In this document: piece after piece, positions 36,073 through 43,966 of the stretch
How the letters are laid out: each line of letters begins with the position of its first letter
Position numbering within the stretch: position 1 is the stretch's first letter
NCBI GenBank assembly: GCA_014653815.1
Contig: JACWDZ010000001.1
Coordinates: 62,001 to 126,000, forward strand
Direction: 5' to 3'
DNA from: Pelagibacterales bacterium SAG-MED29
GTDB lineage: Bacteria; Pseudomonadota; Alphaproteobacteria; Pelagibacterales; Pelagibacteraceae
Length of the DNA stretch: 64,000 nt
Made by a program: the position numbers and the translations under genes
Notes under the pieces: generated by a model
The model's database searches: none
What the model was told of the DNA's origin: nothing
Seen by the model: only the letters and a program-made list of their open reading frames with translations

Positions 36073-37546
36073 TAGTATTTTCTTTTATAAAATTATTTGC
36101 AGCTTTAAAAATTCTTGTTTTTCTCTCTTTATTCATTTTTTCAGAAATTCTTACCATCATTGCAAGTCTAGGATTTTTTATGAAGAATTTTTTATGTCTG
36201 TCTATAAATTTCCAATATAAGCCGTCCATCACATCACACCAAGGTCCCTTTTTAAAATGCATCATTTTTTGAAAATAACTTGATCCACAAATGTATGGTT
36301 TAGTAGCAAAAATTCCTCCATCACTAAATAAACCCATCCCATAAACATTTGGCATCATTACCCAGTCAGATGAGTCTACAAACATTTCCATAAACCATTT
36401 GTAAACTTGTTTTGGGTGTATCTCACATAAGTTCATAATATTTGCTAGTATCATTAGTCTTTCTATATGATGAGACCAACCATAGTCCTTAGCATTGATA
36501 ATTGCATGATCTAAAGGATCTAATCCGGTATTCCCATCATACCAACTTTTTTTCATTTTTCTTTTATGATTAAAAAAATTAGTTTTTTCTAATCGTTGAT
36601 CATAGTTTTGGTAAATACCCCTCATAAACTCTCTCCAACCAATTATCTGTCTGATATAGCCTTCTAAAGAATTTATAGGTATCTTATTTTCAATTCTCCT
36701 TAACCTTTCTATTATTTCTTCAGGCGTAATTAAACCTAAGTTAATTAGTGGACTTAGTGCACTATGAAAAACGGTATTAGATTTATCTGTTACTGCATCT
36801 TCGTAGTCTCCAAAGAGTTTTATTCTTTCTTTTAAAAATTCATCTAACCATTTATTCGAGTCTTTTCTTGTTGTGGGGAACCAAAAGTTATCTGTACTTC
36901 CTGGATGATTCTTAAAATTAGTGTTTATGAACTTTTTAAGAATAGCAGTGTCTTTTGTTTCTTTTACTTTAGAAATTTCAGGAATTTTAATAGTATTAGG
37001 AAGTTTTTTTCTATTTTCCTCATCAAAGCTCCATTTATTACCTTTTGGAGTTCCATTTTTATTCATTAATAAATTTATTTTGGTTCTAACAATTTTATAG
37101 AAATTAGCCATGAAAGGACGTTTATTATTTGAAAGATAGTTTTTAAACTCTTGTCTTTCCATTAAAAACATTGGAGATTTTAATTGATTAATTTTTAGTG
37201 AATTCTTTTTTCCTAAGTTTAATATTATTTTTTCAAAAAATTTGTCTTCAATTTCAAAAAAAGTAATCTCTTTTATTTTTTTTTCTTTAATAGTTTTTTC
37301 TAATTTTTTTTCATAAGATAGTTTAAAATCTTTATTCACATCTTTATATATTACATTGAAATTTTTTGATTTAAGTTCATCTTTGAATGATCTCATTGAA
37401 GATAAAAATAAAAGTATCTTTAACTTATGGTGTTTTTCAAATGTGCATAGACCATGATCTTCTGACATGAAAAAAAGATGATCTTTATAGTTTGATAAAT
37501 ATTTTGGATGAAACAACTGGTTCCCTAAAATTATAAATAGCTTCAT
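36065..37546 (-). CDS. Photolyase of the Fe-S cluster (PhrB/COG3046) lineage
   Basis: A 493-residue photolyase-family protein resembling bacterial 6-4 photolyases of the FeS-BCP group. Family blocks are FIILGNQLFHPKYL at the N-terminus, FWFPTTRKDSNKWLDEFLKERIKLFGDYEDA near 221, LINLGLITPEEII near 267, GYIRQIIGWREFMRG near 296 and HHIERLMILANIMNLCEIHP near 359. Cysteines near the expected cluster site are C373, C420 and C437, but the usual CxxC pair of this family is not visible, so cluster binding is uncertain. It is the first gene of the leftward phr-DCC-DUF2256 group and diverges from the SDR at 37632. Confidence 0.88.
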   Translation of the reverse strand: MKLFIILGNQLFHPKYLSNYKDHLFFMSEDHGLCTFEKHHKLKILLFLSSMRSFKDELKSKNFNVIYKDVNKDFKLSYEKKLEKTIKEKKIKEITFFEIEDKFFEKIILNLGKKNSLKINQLKSPMFLMERQEFKNYLSNNKRPFMANFYKIVRTKINLLMNKNGTPKGNKWSFDEENRKKLPNTIKIPEISKVKETKDTAILKKFINTNFKNHPGSTDNFWFPTTRKDSNKWLDEFLKERIKLFGDYEDAVTDKSNTVFHSALSPLINLGLITPEEIIERLRRIENKIPINSLEGYIRQIIGWREFMRGIYQNYDQRLEKTNFFNHKRKMKKSWYDGNTGLDPLDHAIINAKDYGWSHHIERLMILANIMNLCEIHPKQVYKWFMEMFVDSSDWVMMPNVYGMGLFSDGGIFATKPYICGSSYFQKMMHFKKGPWCDVMDGLYWKFIDRHKKFFIKNPRLAMMVRISEKMNKERKTRIFKAANNFIKENTNG

Positions 37547-37631
37547 GCGAGCTAAATTATAGGATTTTAAATAGAAATAAACGCGTCATTATTTGCCTAT
37601 TTATTTAAAATAATAGTGATAAAAAGCCAAT

Positions 37632-38342
37632 ATGAAAAAATTAATATTAGGAGCAACGGGATCTATTGGATCAGCTTTAGCAAGGAATATAGTGTCTGAT
37701 GGAGGAGAAGTGCATTTAGTCGGCAGAGACAAAACAAGCTTATCTAAAATTGCTTCAGAACTAAACTCAACTTTTACGAGTTGTGACGTGTTAGAAGAAA
37801 ACTTTGCAGAAAAAATTTTTAATGATTTAGGCGATACACCCATCAATGGGTTAGCGTATTGTGTTGGTTCAATAGACTTGAAACCTATTAAATTAACGAA
37901 AAAAAGTGACTATATGCAATCTTTTAATTTAAATTTAATTTCTGCAACAGAAATTATTAGACGATCAACAGATAGCCTTAAACAAAACAGAGGTTCAATT
38001 GTTTTATTTTCTACAGTTGCTGTTAAAAAAGGGTTTACTAATCACAGTATAGTTTCATCTGCAAAAGGGGCTATCGAAGGTCTAACGGTTTCTTTAGCAG
38101 CAGAACTTGCACCTAACATTAGAGTTAATTGTATTGCTCCAAGTTTAACAAAATCAAAAATATCAAATTTCATTTTAAAAAATGAAAAAATGTCTGAAAG
38201 CATTGCAAAAATGCATCCACTTAAAAGATTAGGTGAAGGAAGCGACTCTTCTGCAGTTGCAAATTTCTTATTAAGTAATAATAGTTCATGGATAACGGGG
38301 CAAATATTAGGAGTGGATGGGGGAAGATCATCTTTAACTTAA
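37632..38342 (+). CDS. SDR-fold protein with a substituted catalytic tyrosine
   Basis: A 236-residue short-chain dehydrogenase/reductase fold protein. It has the cofactor motif GATGSIGSALA (residues 7-17), NADP-type GRDKTSLSK, catalytic-position Ser127 in LFSTVA, and Lys145 in SSAKGAIEGL, but V141 occupies the place where the catalytic Tyr of YxxxK should be. The C-terminus ITGQILGVDGGRSSLT is the usual SDR end. It may use another residue, be a binding protein or catalyse an atypical reaction. It may be co-transcribed with the TPR gene 2 bp downstream. Confidence 0.82.
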   Translation: MKKLILGATGSIGSALARNIVSDGGEVHLVGRDKTSLSKIASELNSTFTSCDVLEENFAEKIFNDLGDTPINGLAYCVGSIDLKPIKLTKKSDYMQSFNLNLISATEIIRRSTDSLKQNRGSIVLFSTVAVKKGFTNHSIVSSAKGAIEGLTVSLAAELAPNIRVNCIAPSLTKSKISNFILKNEKMSESIAKMHPLKRLGEGSDSSAVANFLLSNNSSWITGQILGVDGGRSSLT

Positions 38343-38344
38343 TT

Positions 38345-38851
38345 ATGAAAAAAATATTAATTTTAATTTTCAGTATTCTTATAAGCACTAATTTGATGGC
38401 TGCAGGAGGAGATGGTGGTAGCAGTAGCAGTAGCAGCGGCAACGGAGACTCTAAAGTATCTTTATATGATGATGCAGTAAAGTTAGTTAAAAGAGCTGGA
38501 AAATTAGAGAAAAAAGAAAAGACTGAAAAAGCAAAAAAACTTTATTCTCAAGCATTTAAAAAATTAGAGAAAGCTTATAAGTCGGATAAGAAAAATCCAG
38601 ATGTATTAAATTACATGGGATTTACTTCAAGAAAAACTGGAAATTTTGAAAAGGCAGAGGAATTTTATTTAAAAGGCTTAAGTATAAAACCAGATCATAA
38701 CGGAATAAACGAGTATCTTGGAGAACTTTATGTTCAAACAAACCGTATTGATAAAGCTAATGAGAGATTAGAAGTTTTAAAGGGCTGCAATTGTGAAGAA
38801 TATGGTGAGCTTGAGTTAATAATTAAAACTCGAGGTACAAAAGTTTATTAA
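38345..38851 (+). CDS. Exported TPR-repeat protein
   Basis: A 168-residue protein with a signal peptide ending near residue 19 (NLMA) and a low-complexity GGDGGSSSSSSGNGD linker. It then has a charged helix rich in Lys/Glu and two to three tetratricopeptide-like repeats (PDVLNYMGFTSRKTGNFEKAEEFYLKGL; NGINEYLGELYVQTNRIDKANERLE). Such proteins act as scaffolds in the periplasm. The ATG at 38345 gives the signal peptide; the longer open frame from 38288 runs through the SDR end. A C-terminal CNCEEYGELE segment adds two cysteines. No specific role is proposed. Confidence 0.75.
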   Translation: MKKILILIFSILISTNLMAAGGDGGSSSSSSGNGDSKVSLYDDAVKLVKRAGKLEKKEKTEKAKKLYSQAFKKLEKAYKSDKKNPDVLNYMGFTSRKTGNFEKAEEFYLKGLSIKPDHNGINEYLGELYVQTNRIDKANERLEVLKGCNCEEYGELELIIKTRGTKVY

Positions 38852-39231
38852 GATAAATCTACTGCAAATTTTTTCAGTTTTTCGATTGGTATAAGTTCTA
38901 AAGTCTTTATGTTTGTTTTTTTTAAAAAGATTGAACAGGCCGCATCTTCTTCAATAGCTCTTGCATACCAGGTAGCACAAACACACCAGCAATCACCATC
39001 TTTTAATCCTGGAAAACCAAATTCTGGATGAGGAGTTATCAAATCGTTACCTACTTCTTTTGACCAAATTAAAAATTTATCCGTAACTTTAGCGCAAACT
39101 GTGTGAAAACCTCTATCATTTTTATCAGTGTTACAACATCCATCTCTCAACCACCCAGTAAGCGGATCATTAGAACACAATTCTAAAGGTTCACCAAAAA
39201 CATTTTTTTGAACTTTATTGTTCATCTGCAT
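38848..39231 (-). CDS. DUF2237 family protein
   Basis: A 127-residue protein matching DUF2237 throughout: NVFGEPLELCSNDPLTGWLRDGCCNT at residues 9-34, HTVCAKVTDKFL, and PGLKDGDCWCVCATWYARA near 77, with several conserved cysteines that could bind a metal. It lies 5 bp downstream of hisI on the same strand. The family is widespread in bacteria and plants, with no settled function. Confidence 0.85.
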   Translation of the reverse strand: MQMNNKVQKNVFGEPLELCSNDPLTGWLRDGCCNTDKNDRGFHTVCAKVTDKFLIWSKEVGNDLITPHPEFGFPGLKDGDCWCVCATWYARAIEEDAACSIFLKKTNIKTLELIPIEKLKKFAVDLS

Positions 39232-39236
39232 TATAT

Positions 39237-39704
39237 TTATACTTTTGTTGGATTTGGTTGTCCTTTATAAACCTTTTCCGGATCAAACTTTTTTTCTTTT
39301 TCTTTAAACTCTAATTTAATTTCTTCAGTGTTATCTATTGGACCCAAAGGTATTGATCTATAAAAACATGACTTATAACCCACATGACAACTAGCACCAT
39401 TTCCAATATCAACAGACATCCACAGAGCATCCTGGTCATCATCAATTCTTAAATCAATAACCTTTTGAGTAAAACCACTTGTTTTTCCTTTATGCCATAA
39501 AGCTTTTCTCGATCTACTCCAATAGTGTGCTTCTTTGGTTTCTATTGTTTTCTTTAAAGCTTCACTATTCATAAAGCCATGCATCAACAATTCACCAGAG
39601 CTACTATCGGTAGTCGTAACTGGAATAAGTCCATTATTATCAAACTTTGGTGAGAGAAATTTTCCCTCTTCTATCTCAAAAACACTCTCTCTTTTTTTAA
39701 ACAT
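39237..39704 (-). CDS. hisI: Phosphoribosyl-AMP cyclohydrolase
   Basis: HisI opens the adenine ring of phosphoribosyl-AMP in histidine synthesis. The 155-residue protein has LLMHGFMNSEALKKT near 39, HYWSRSRKALWHKGKTSG near 60 and DALWMSVDIGNGASCHVGYKSCFYR near 91 with the zinc and magnesium ligands. It lacks a fused HisE domain, as is common in alphaproteobacteria. The ATG at 39704 gives the family's usual N-terminus; the open frame runs on to 39746. It is divergent from folE, an arrangement seen in many alphaproteobacteria. Confidence 0.93.
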   Translation of the reverse strand: MFKKRESVFEIEEGKFLSPKFDNNGLIPVTTTDSSSGELLMHGFMNSEALKKTIETKEAHYWSRSRKALWHKGKTSGFTQKVIDLRIDDDQDALWMSVDIGNGASCHVGYKSCFYRSIPLGPIDNTEEIKLEFKEKEKKFDPEKVYKGQPNPTKV

Positions 39705-39755
39705 GGGCGTAAAATAGTGAAAAAAAGACAAAATAGCAATTTGCATTAATGAAAT

Positions 39756-40388
39756 ATGTCCTATAAAAATGAGCGCTATATGAAATTAGTTAAAGACATT
39801 GATAAGACTGGCTCAAAAAAACCTGAAGTATCTGACAAACAGGCGGAAGATGCTTTTAAAACAATATTAAGATGGATTGGAGAAGATCCGACTAGAGAGG
39901 GTCTGTTAGAAACTCCAAAAAGAGTTGTAAATGCATTTAAGGAATACTTCAAAGGCTATCATCAAGATGCAAGTGCAGAATTAGTGAAAACCTTTGGAGA
40001 TGTGGAGGGCTACGATGATATGGTTGTAGAAAAGAATATAACTTTAGAAAGTCATTGTGAACATCATATGGCTCCTATTATTGGTGTGGCACATGTTGCC
40101 TATATTCCAAATCAAAAAGTAGTAGGTCTAAGCAAACTTGCAAGAACTGTAGAAGTTTTTTCTAAAAGACTACAAACACAAGAAAGACTTACTATGCAGA
40201 TAGCTAAAACTTTAATGACTTCACTTGACGCTAAAGGAGTTGCTGTAACTATTGATGCTGCTCATCAATGCATGACTATGAGAGGTATTAAAAAAGAAAG
40301 AGCTACTACAGTAACAAATTATTATCTAGGCACCTTCAAAGAAGATCTTGGACATCAAAATAGATATTTGAGATATATAGCAAAATAA
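39756..40388 (+). CDS. folE: GTP cyclohydrolase I
   Basis: Converts GTP to 7,8-dihydroneopterin triphosphate, the first step of folate synthesis. The 210 residues include WIGEDPTREGLLETPKRV near 41, ITLESHCEHHMAPIIGVAHVAYIPN near 92 with the zinc-binding Cys/His set, VGLSKLARTVEVFSKRLQTQERLT near 118 and HQCMTMRGIKK near 165, all hallmark FolE-I blocks. An alternative start is the ATG at 39780. Together with the CADD protein further right it bears on folate supply, but the two are far apart. Directly followed by the AcuI-type gene. Confidence 0.96.
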   Translation: MSYKNERYMKLVKDIDKTGSKKPEVSDKQAEDAFKTILRWIGEDPTREGLLETPKRVVNAFKEYFKGYHQDASAELVKTFGDVEGYDDMVVEKNITLESHCEHHMAPIIGVAHVAYIPNQKVVGLSKLARTVEVFSKRLQTQERLTMQIAKTLMTSLDAKGVAVTIDAAHQCMTMRGIKKERATTVTNYYLGTFKEDLGHQNRYLRYIAK

Positions 40389-41390
40389 ATGTCTGAAAAA
40401 TTCAAAGCAGTTGTAATTGATAATCAAAATGAAAAATTTACCAGAGAAATAAAAGAAATAAATAAAATAGATTTAAAAGATGGAAATGTCTTAGTTAAGG
40501 TAGATTACTCTAGCTTAAATTATAAAGATGCTCTAATTTTGAATAATGGTGGAAAAATTGTAAGAAAATTTCCATTTGTACCAGGAATTGATTTTTCTGG
40601 TAAAGTTGTAGAAAGTGAAGACAGTAAATTTAAAAAAGATGACAATGTTATTTTAACAGGGTTTAGAGTAGGTGAGGCTTACTTCGGAGGTTTTTCTGAA
40701 TATGCAAAAGTTGACTCAAATTTTTTAATAAAAACTCCAAAAGATTTAGACAATCATAAAGCCATGATGTTAGGCACAGCAGGTTTCACTTCTTTACTTT
40801 GTGCGTTTGCTGTAAAAGCAAAAGAAGAATTGTTAATGGGAGAGAAGGTAAAAGATGTACTTGTTACTGGAGCCACAGGTGGAGTAGGAAGTATAGCTGT
40901 TATGGTTCTATCAAAAATGGGTTATGATGTTCACGCAGTTACCGGGAAAAAAGATAAAAGTGATTATCTTAAAGATCTCGGTGCGAAAAATATCATCGAC
41001 AGAAATGAATTTGAAGGCGAAAGCAAATTATTAGAAAAAGGTACCTGGGATGGAGTAGTCGATACAGTTGGTGGAGCTGCTCTAACAAAAATTTTTGCTC
41101 AAACTAAACCAGGTGGAATTGTAGCAGCCTGTGGTAATGCCGGTGGAATTAAGATTAATACTACTGTAATGCCTTTTATTATTAGGGGAGTGAAACTTTG
41201 GGGAATCGATTCTTCAGGCTCTTCAATTAGAAGAAGAGAATTCATTTGGAATGAAGCTTCAAAACTTATTGATTTTACTAAACTTAAAGCATTAACAAAA
41301 GAACTGTCATTTAATGAACTTTTAGATACTTATCCTAAATTATTAAAAGGTGAGTATTTTGGAAGAGCTATAGTAAACCCTAATAAATAA
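40389..41390 (+). CDS. acuI: AcuI/YhdH-type acrylyl-CoA reductase (MDR family)
   Basis: A medium-chain dehydrogenase/reductase without the zinc-ligand pattern of alcohol dehydrogenases, matching YhdH/AcuI, which reduces acryloyl-CoA to propionyl-CoA with NADPH. The 333 residues include VDYSSLNYKDALILNNGGKI near 38, FVPGIDFSGKVV near 62, AMMLGTAGFTSLLCAFA near 117, the Rossmann motif VTGATGGVGSIAVMVL near 153 and TTVMPFIIRGVKLWGIDS near 264. SAR11 relies on DMSP, whose breakdown makes acrylate derivatives, so this may be a detoxifying step. It starts directly at the end of folE. Confidence 0.85.
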   Translation: MSEKFKAVVIDNQNEKFTREIKEINKIDLKDGNVLVKVDYSSLNYKDALILNNGGKIVRKFPFVPGIDFSGKVVESEDSKFKKDDNVILTGFRVGEAYFGGFSEYAKVDSNFLIKTPKDLDNHKAMMLGTAGFTSLLCAFAVKAKEELLMGEKVKDVLVTGATGGVGSIAVMVLSKMGYDVHAVTGKKDKSDYLKDLGAKNIIDRNEFEGESKLLEKGTWDGVVDTVGGAALTKIFAQTKPGGIVAACGNAGGIKINTTVMPFIIRGVKLWGIDSSGSSIRRREFIWNEASKLIDFTKLKALTKELSFNELLDTYPKLLKGEYFGRAIVNPNK

Positions 41391-41408
41391 TCTATAATTT
41401 AACTTTCT

Positions 41409-42299
41409 ATGGATTGGGACAAATTAAAAATTTTTCATACAGTAGCGGAAGCTTCAAGTTTTACAAAAGCATCAACGATACTTAATTTAAGTCAGTCAGC
41501 TATTAGTAGACAAATTCAAGCATTAGAAAGTGACTTAAACGTTAAACTTTTTGAACGTCACGCAAGAGGCTTAGTACTCACAGAAAATGGTGAATATCTT
41601 TTTAATTCTGCTCACGAAGTCATTTCTAAATTAAAAGATGTAGAATCAAATTTAAGTGGACATAAAGATAAATTAAGTGGAAAACTTACAGTAACTACAG
41701 TCGTAAGTTTTGGCACTACTTGGCTTACACCTCGAATAAAAGAATTTATGGACATTAATCCAGAAATGGAAATAGAATTAATATTTGATGACAAAGAACT
41801 TGATTTAGCTACGCGTCAAGCTGATGTAGCAATTAGAATGAGAAGACCTAAACAATTAAATTTAATTCAAAAAAAATTTGTTGATTTCAATTATCATATA
41901 TATGGTTCAAATGAATATTTAGAAAAGAATGGTTATCCAAAATCTTTAAAAGATCTTGATAAACATAAATTTATTACTTATGGAAAAGGAGCACCCTCTC
42001 CAGTTTATAATCCAGATTGGGTGTTAACAGTAGGAGCAAAGGATGGAAAAAAAAGAAAATCTTTAATGAAAGTAAATAGCGTCTATGGTTTGTTATTAGC
42101 TGTACAAAGTGGAGTTGGTTTAGCTGCTTTACCTGATTATATTGCACATAACAAACGTGGTATTACAAAAGTTTTGCCAAACGAACCAGGTAAACCAACT
42201 GAAACACACTTTGTTTATCCTGCTTCTTTGAAAAATAATGCCAGATTAGTTGCTTTTAGAAATTTTTTATTTAGCAAGGTAAATCAATGGAAATTTTAA
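41409..42299 (+). CDS. LysR family transcriptional regulator
   Basis: A 296-residue regulator with the N-terminal winged helix-turn-helix typical of LysR: LKIFHTVAEASSFTKASTILNLSQSAISRQIQALESDLNVKLFERHARG within residues 6-54. The effector domain follows from about 90 (LTVTTVVSFGTTWLTPRIKEF). Its gene order (acuI upstream, rseP downstream) gives no clear target. The 3' end overlaps the rseP start by 13 bp. Confidence 0.92.
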   Translation: MDWDKLKIFHTVAEASSFTKASTILNLSQSAISRQIQALESDLNVKLFERHARGLVLTENGEYLFNSAHEVISKLKDVESNLSGHKDKLSGKLTVTTVVSFGTTWLTPRIKEFMDINPEMEIELIFDDKELDLATRQADVAIRMRRPKQLNLIQKKFVDFNYHIYGSNEYLEKNGYPKSLKDLDKHKFITYGKGAPSPVYNPDWVLTVGAKDGKKRKSLMKVNSVYGLLLAVQSGVGLAALPDYIAHNKRGITKVLPNEPGKPTETHFVYPASLKNNARLVAFRNFLFSKVNQWKF

Positions 42300-43402
42300 G
42301 TTTTATAATTCCTTTTATAATTTTGTTAACAGTAGTCGTATTTATTCATGAATATGGACATTATTATTTTGCTAAAAGATATGGGGTAGGGGTTACAGAT
42401 TTTTCTATTGGTTTTGGCAAAGAACTTTTTGGTTTTAATGATAAATCAGGCACAAGATGGAAATTTTGTGCAATTCCTTTAGGAGGATATGTAAAGTTTT
42501 TTGGTGATCGAAATGTTTTTAGTCAAGCCGAACAAGAACAATTATTAAAAAAATATAACAAAGAAGATCAAGACAAGCTTTTTGTTACAAAGCCTTTATA
42601 CCAAAGGTCTTTAGTAGTTGCAGCAGGGCCATTAGCAAACTTTGTTTTAGCTATTTTAATTTTTTCATTCATTTATATGTTTGCTGGAAAAGATTTTACT
42701 CCTGCTCAAATACAAGAAGTTCAAAAAGATGGTCCAGCTTACTCTTCTGGAATAAAAAGTGGTGATGTAATTTTGTCGATAAACAATAAAAAAGTAAGCA
42801 GCATAATGGATGTTTCAACTTATATAAATACATCAACAAAAGAAAATATTGATATTAAAGTTTTAAGAAATAATGATGAAATTATTTTAAAAGTACAACC
42901 TAAAGTAATTAAAAGCGAAGACTCCCTTGGAAATAAAGTAAATAAAAAAATAATAGGAATTAAAATATCGCCTCTTAATAATGAATTTAATAGAGAAAAG
43001 TTGGGACCAGCAACCGCTTTATTTTACGCTGTAAAAGAAACATGGTTTGTTACACGCACTTCTCTAGATTTTATTATCTCTATGTTTAAAGGGAAAGGTG
43101 ACACCACACAGTTAGGTGGTCCAATTAAAATTGCAAAAATTACAGGCCAAGTTGCTCAACACGGTTTTATAGCCTTTTTAAGCGTTATGGCTTACATCTC
43201 GATTAGTCTTGGTTTTATTAATCTTTTTCCAATTCCAATGTTAGATGGTGGGCATTTAATGTTTTACGCATTTGAAAAGATTTTAGGACGTCCTTTAACA
43301 CAAAGAACTCAAGAGGGTTTTTTTCGAATCGGGTTATTTTTGCTAATTTCCTTGATGTTTTTCACAACATTTAACGATCTTAAAGATTTGGGTTTATTTT
43401 AA
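42287..43402 (+). CDS. rseP: RseP site-2 intramembrane metalloprotease (M50)
   Basis: Membrane zinc protease that cuts anti-sigma factors or signal peptides inside the bilayer. The 371 residues have the zinc motif HEYGH (H21, E22, H25) in the first helix, a central PDZ domain (about 125-200, with GIKSGDVILSINNKKV), and the C-terminal LFPIPMLDGGHLMFYA with the third metal ligand. It lies at the end of lysR. It is unusual that it is not in the usual dxr-cdsA-bamA cluster in this window. Confidence 0.94.
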   Translation: MEILSFIIPFIILLTVVVFIHEYGHYYFAKRYGVGVTDFSIGFGKELFGFNDKSGTRWKFCAIPLGGYVKFFGDRNVFSQAEQEQLLKKYNKEDQDKLFVTKPLYQRSLVVAAGPLANFVLAILIFSFIYMFAGKDFTPAQIQEVQKDGPAYSSGIKSGDVILSINNKKVSSIMDVSTYINTSTKENIDIKVLRNNDEIILKVQPKVIKSEDSLGNKVNKKIIGIKISPLNNEFNREKLGPATALFYAVKETWFVTRTSLDFIISMFKGKGDTTQLGGPIKIAKITGQVAQHGFIAFLSVMAYISISLGFINLFPIPMLDGGHLMFYAFEKILGRPLTQRTQEGFFRIGLFLLISLMFFTTFNDLKDLGLF

Positions 43403-43459
43403 GCCATTTTTTTTCTTCTAAAAACTCAATAAAATCAACACTTTTTTAAGCACAATATA

Positions 43460-43486
43460 TAGTGTTAACATTTACGTGAAACACTA
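43460..43486. repeat. Inverted repeat upstream of hup
   Basis: TAGTGTT (43460-43466) and AACACTA (43480-43486) are perfect 7-bp complements separated by 13 bp, giving a 27-bp inverted repeat 65 bp ahead of the HU start codon. It could be a protein operator or an RNA hairpin in the rseP 3' region. It is AT-rich, so chance is not excluded. Confidence 0.4.
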
Positions 43487-43550
43487 ACAAAAACATTGAT
43501 TTTATTGGTTTTTTTTGCAGATTAGAAAGTAATCAAAAAAGGGGCATAAA

Positions 43551-43826
43551 ATGAATAAAAAACAACTAGTAGCGAAAATATCGTCAACTTTGGGTCAAAG
43601 TAAAGCAGATGCTGAAAGAACTTTCGATTCAATAACGACTATTATTTTAGATGCTTTGAAAAATGACGATACTGTTAAAATAGCTGGTTTTGGTACTTAT
43701 AAAGTAGCAAAAAGAAAAGCTAGAGTGGGAAGAAATCCAAGAACAGGAGAGTCCATTCAGATTTCTGCATCTCAAAAAGTTAAGTTTTTACCAGCTAAAA
43801 GCTTAAAAGAAATGTTTAACAAATAA
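43551..43826 (+). CDS. hup: HU family DNA-binding protein
   Basis: A 91-residue nucleoid protein that bends DNA. NKKQLVAKISSTLGQSKADAERTFDSI at the N-terminus forms the dimer helices, and VKIAGFGTYKVAKRKARVGRNPRTGESIQI covers the conserved beta arm with the RNPRTG tip. The C-terminus is LPAKSLKEMFNK. It is preceded by a clear AGGGGC ribosome-binding site. It is a single gene with its own upstream region and a following hairpin. Confidence 0.96.
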   Translation: MNKKQLVAKISSTLGQSKADAERTFDSITTIILDALKNDDTVKIAGFGTYKVAKRKARVGRNPRTGESIQISASQKVKFLPAKSLKEMFNK

Positions 43827-43836
43827 ACGTATTATT

Positions 43837-43868
43837 TAGCCCTTATTTAGAAAATCAAATAAGGGCTA
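43837..43868 (+). terminator. Hairpin after hup, no T-tract
   Basis: A perfect 12-bp stem, TAGCCCTTATTT (43837-43848) with AAATAAGGGCTA (43857-43868), and an 8-nt loop. No run of T follows on either strand, so it is not a classical intrinsic terminator; it may protect the hup mRNA 3' end or act as a weak terminator. Confidence 0.6.
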
Positions 43869-43966
43869 TACTACTTGCAAAAACTGCATAGCTAAATTTA
43901 GCATAAATCAGTTCTTAAATATCATCAAATCTCTATAACAAAACTTAAATTAACAAGGGAGTTTTT

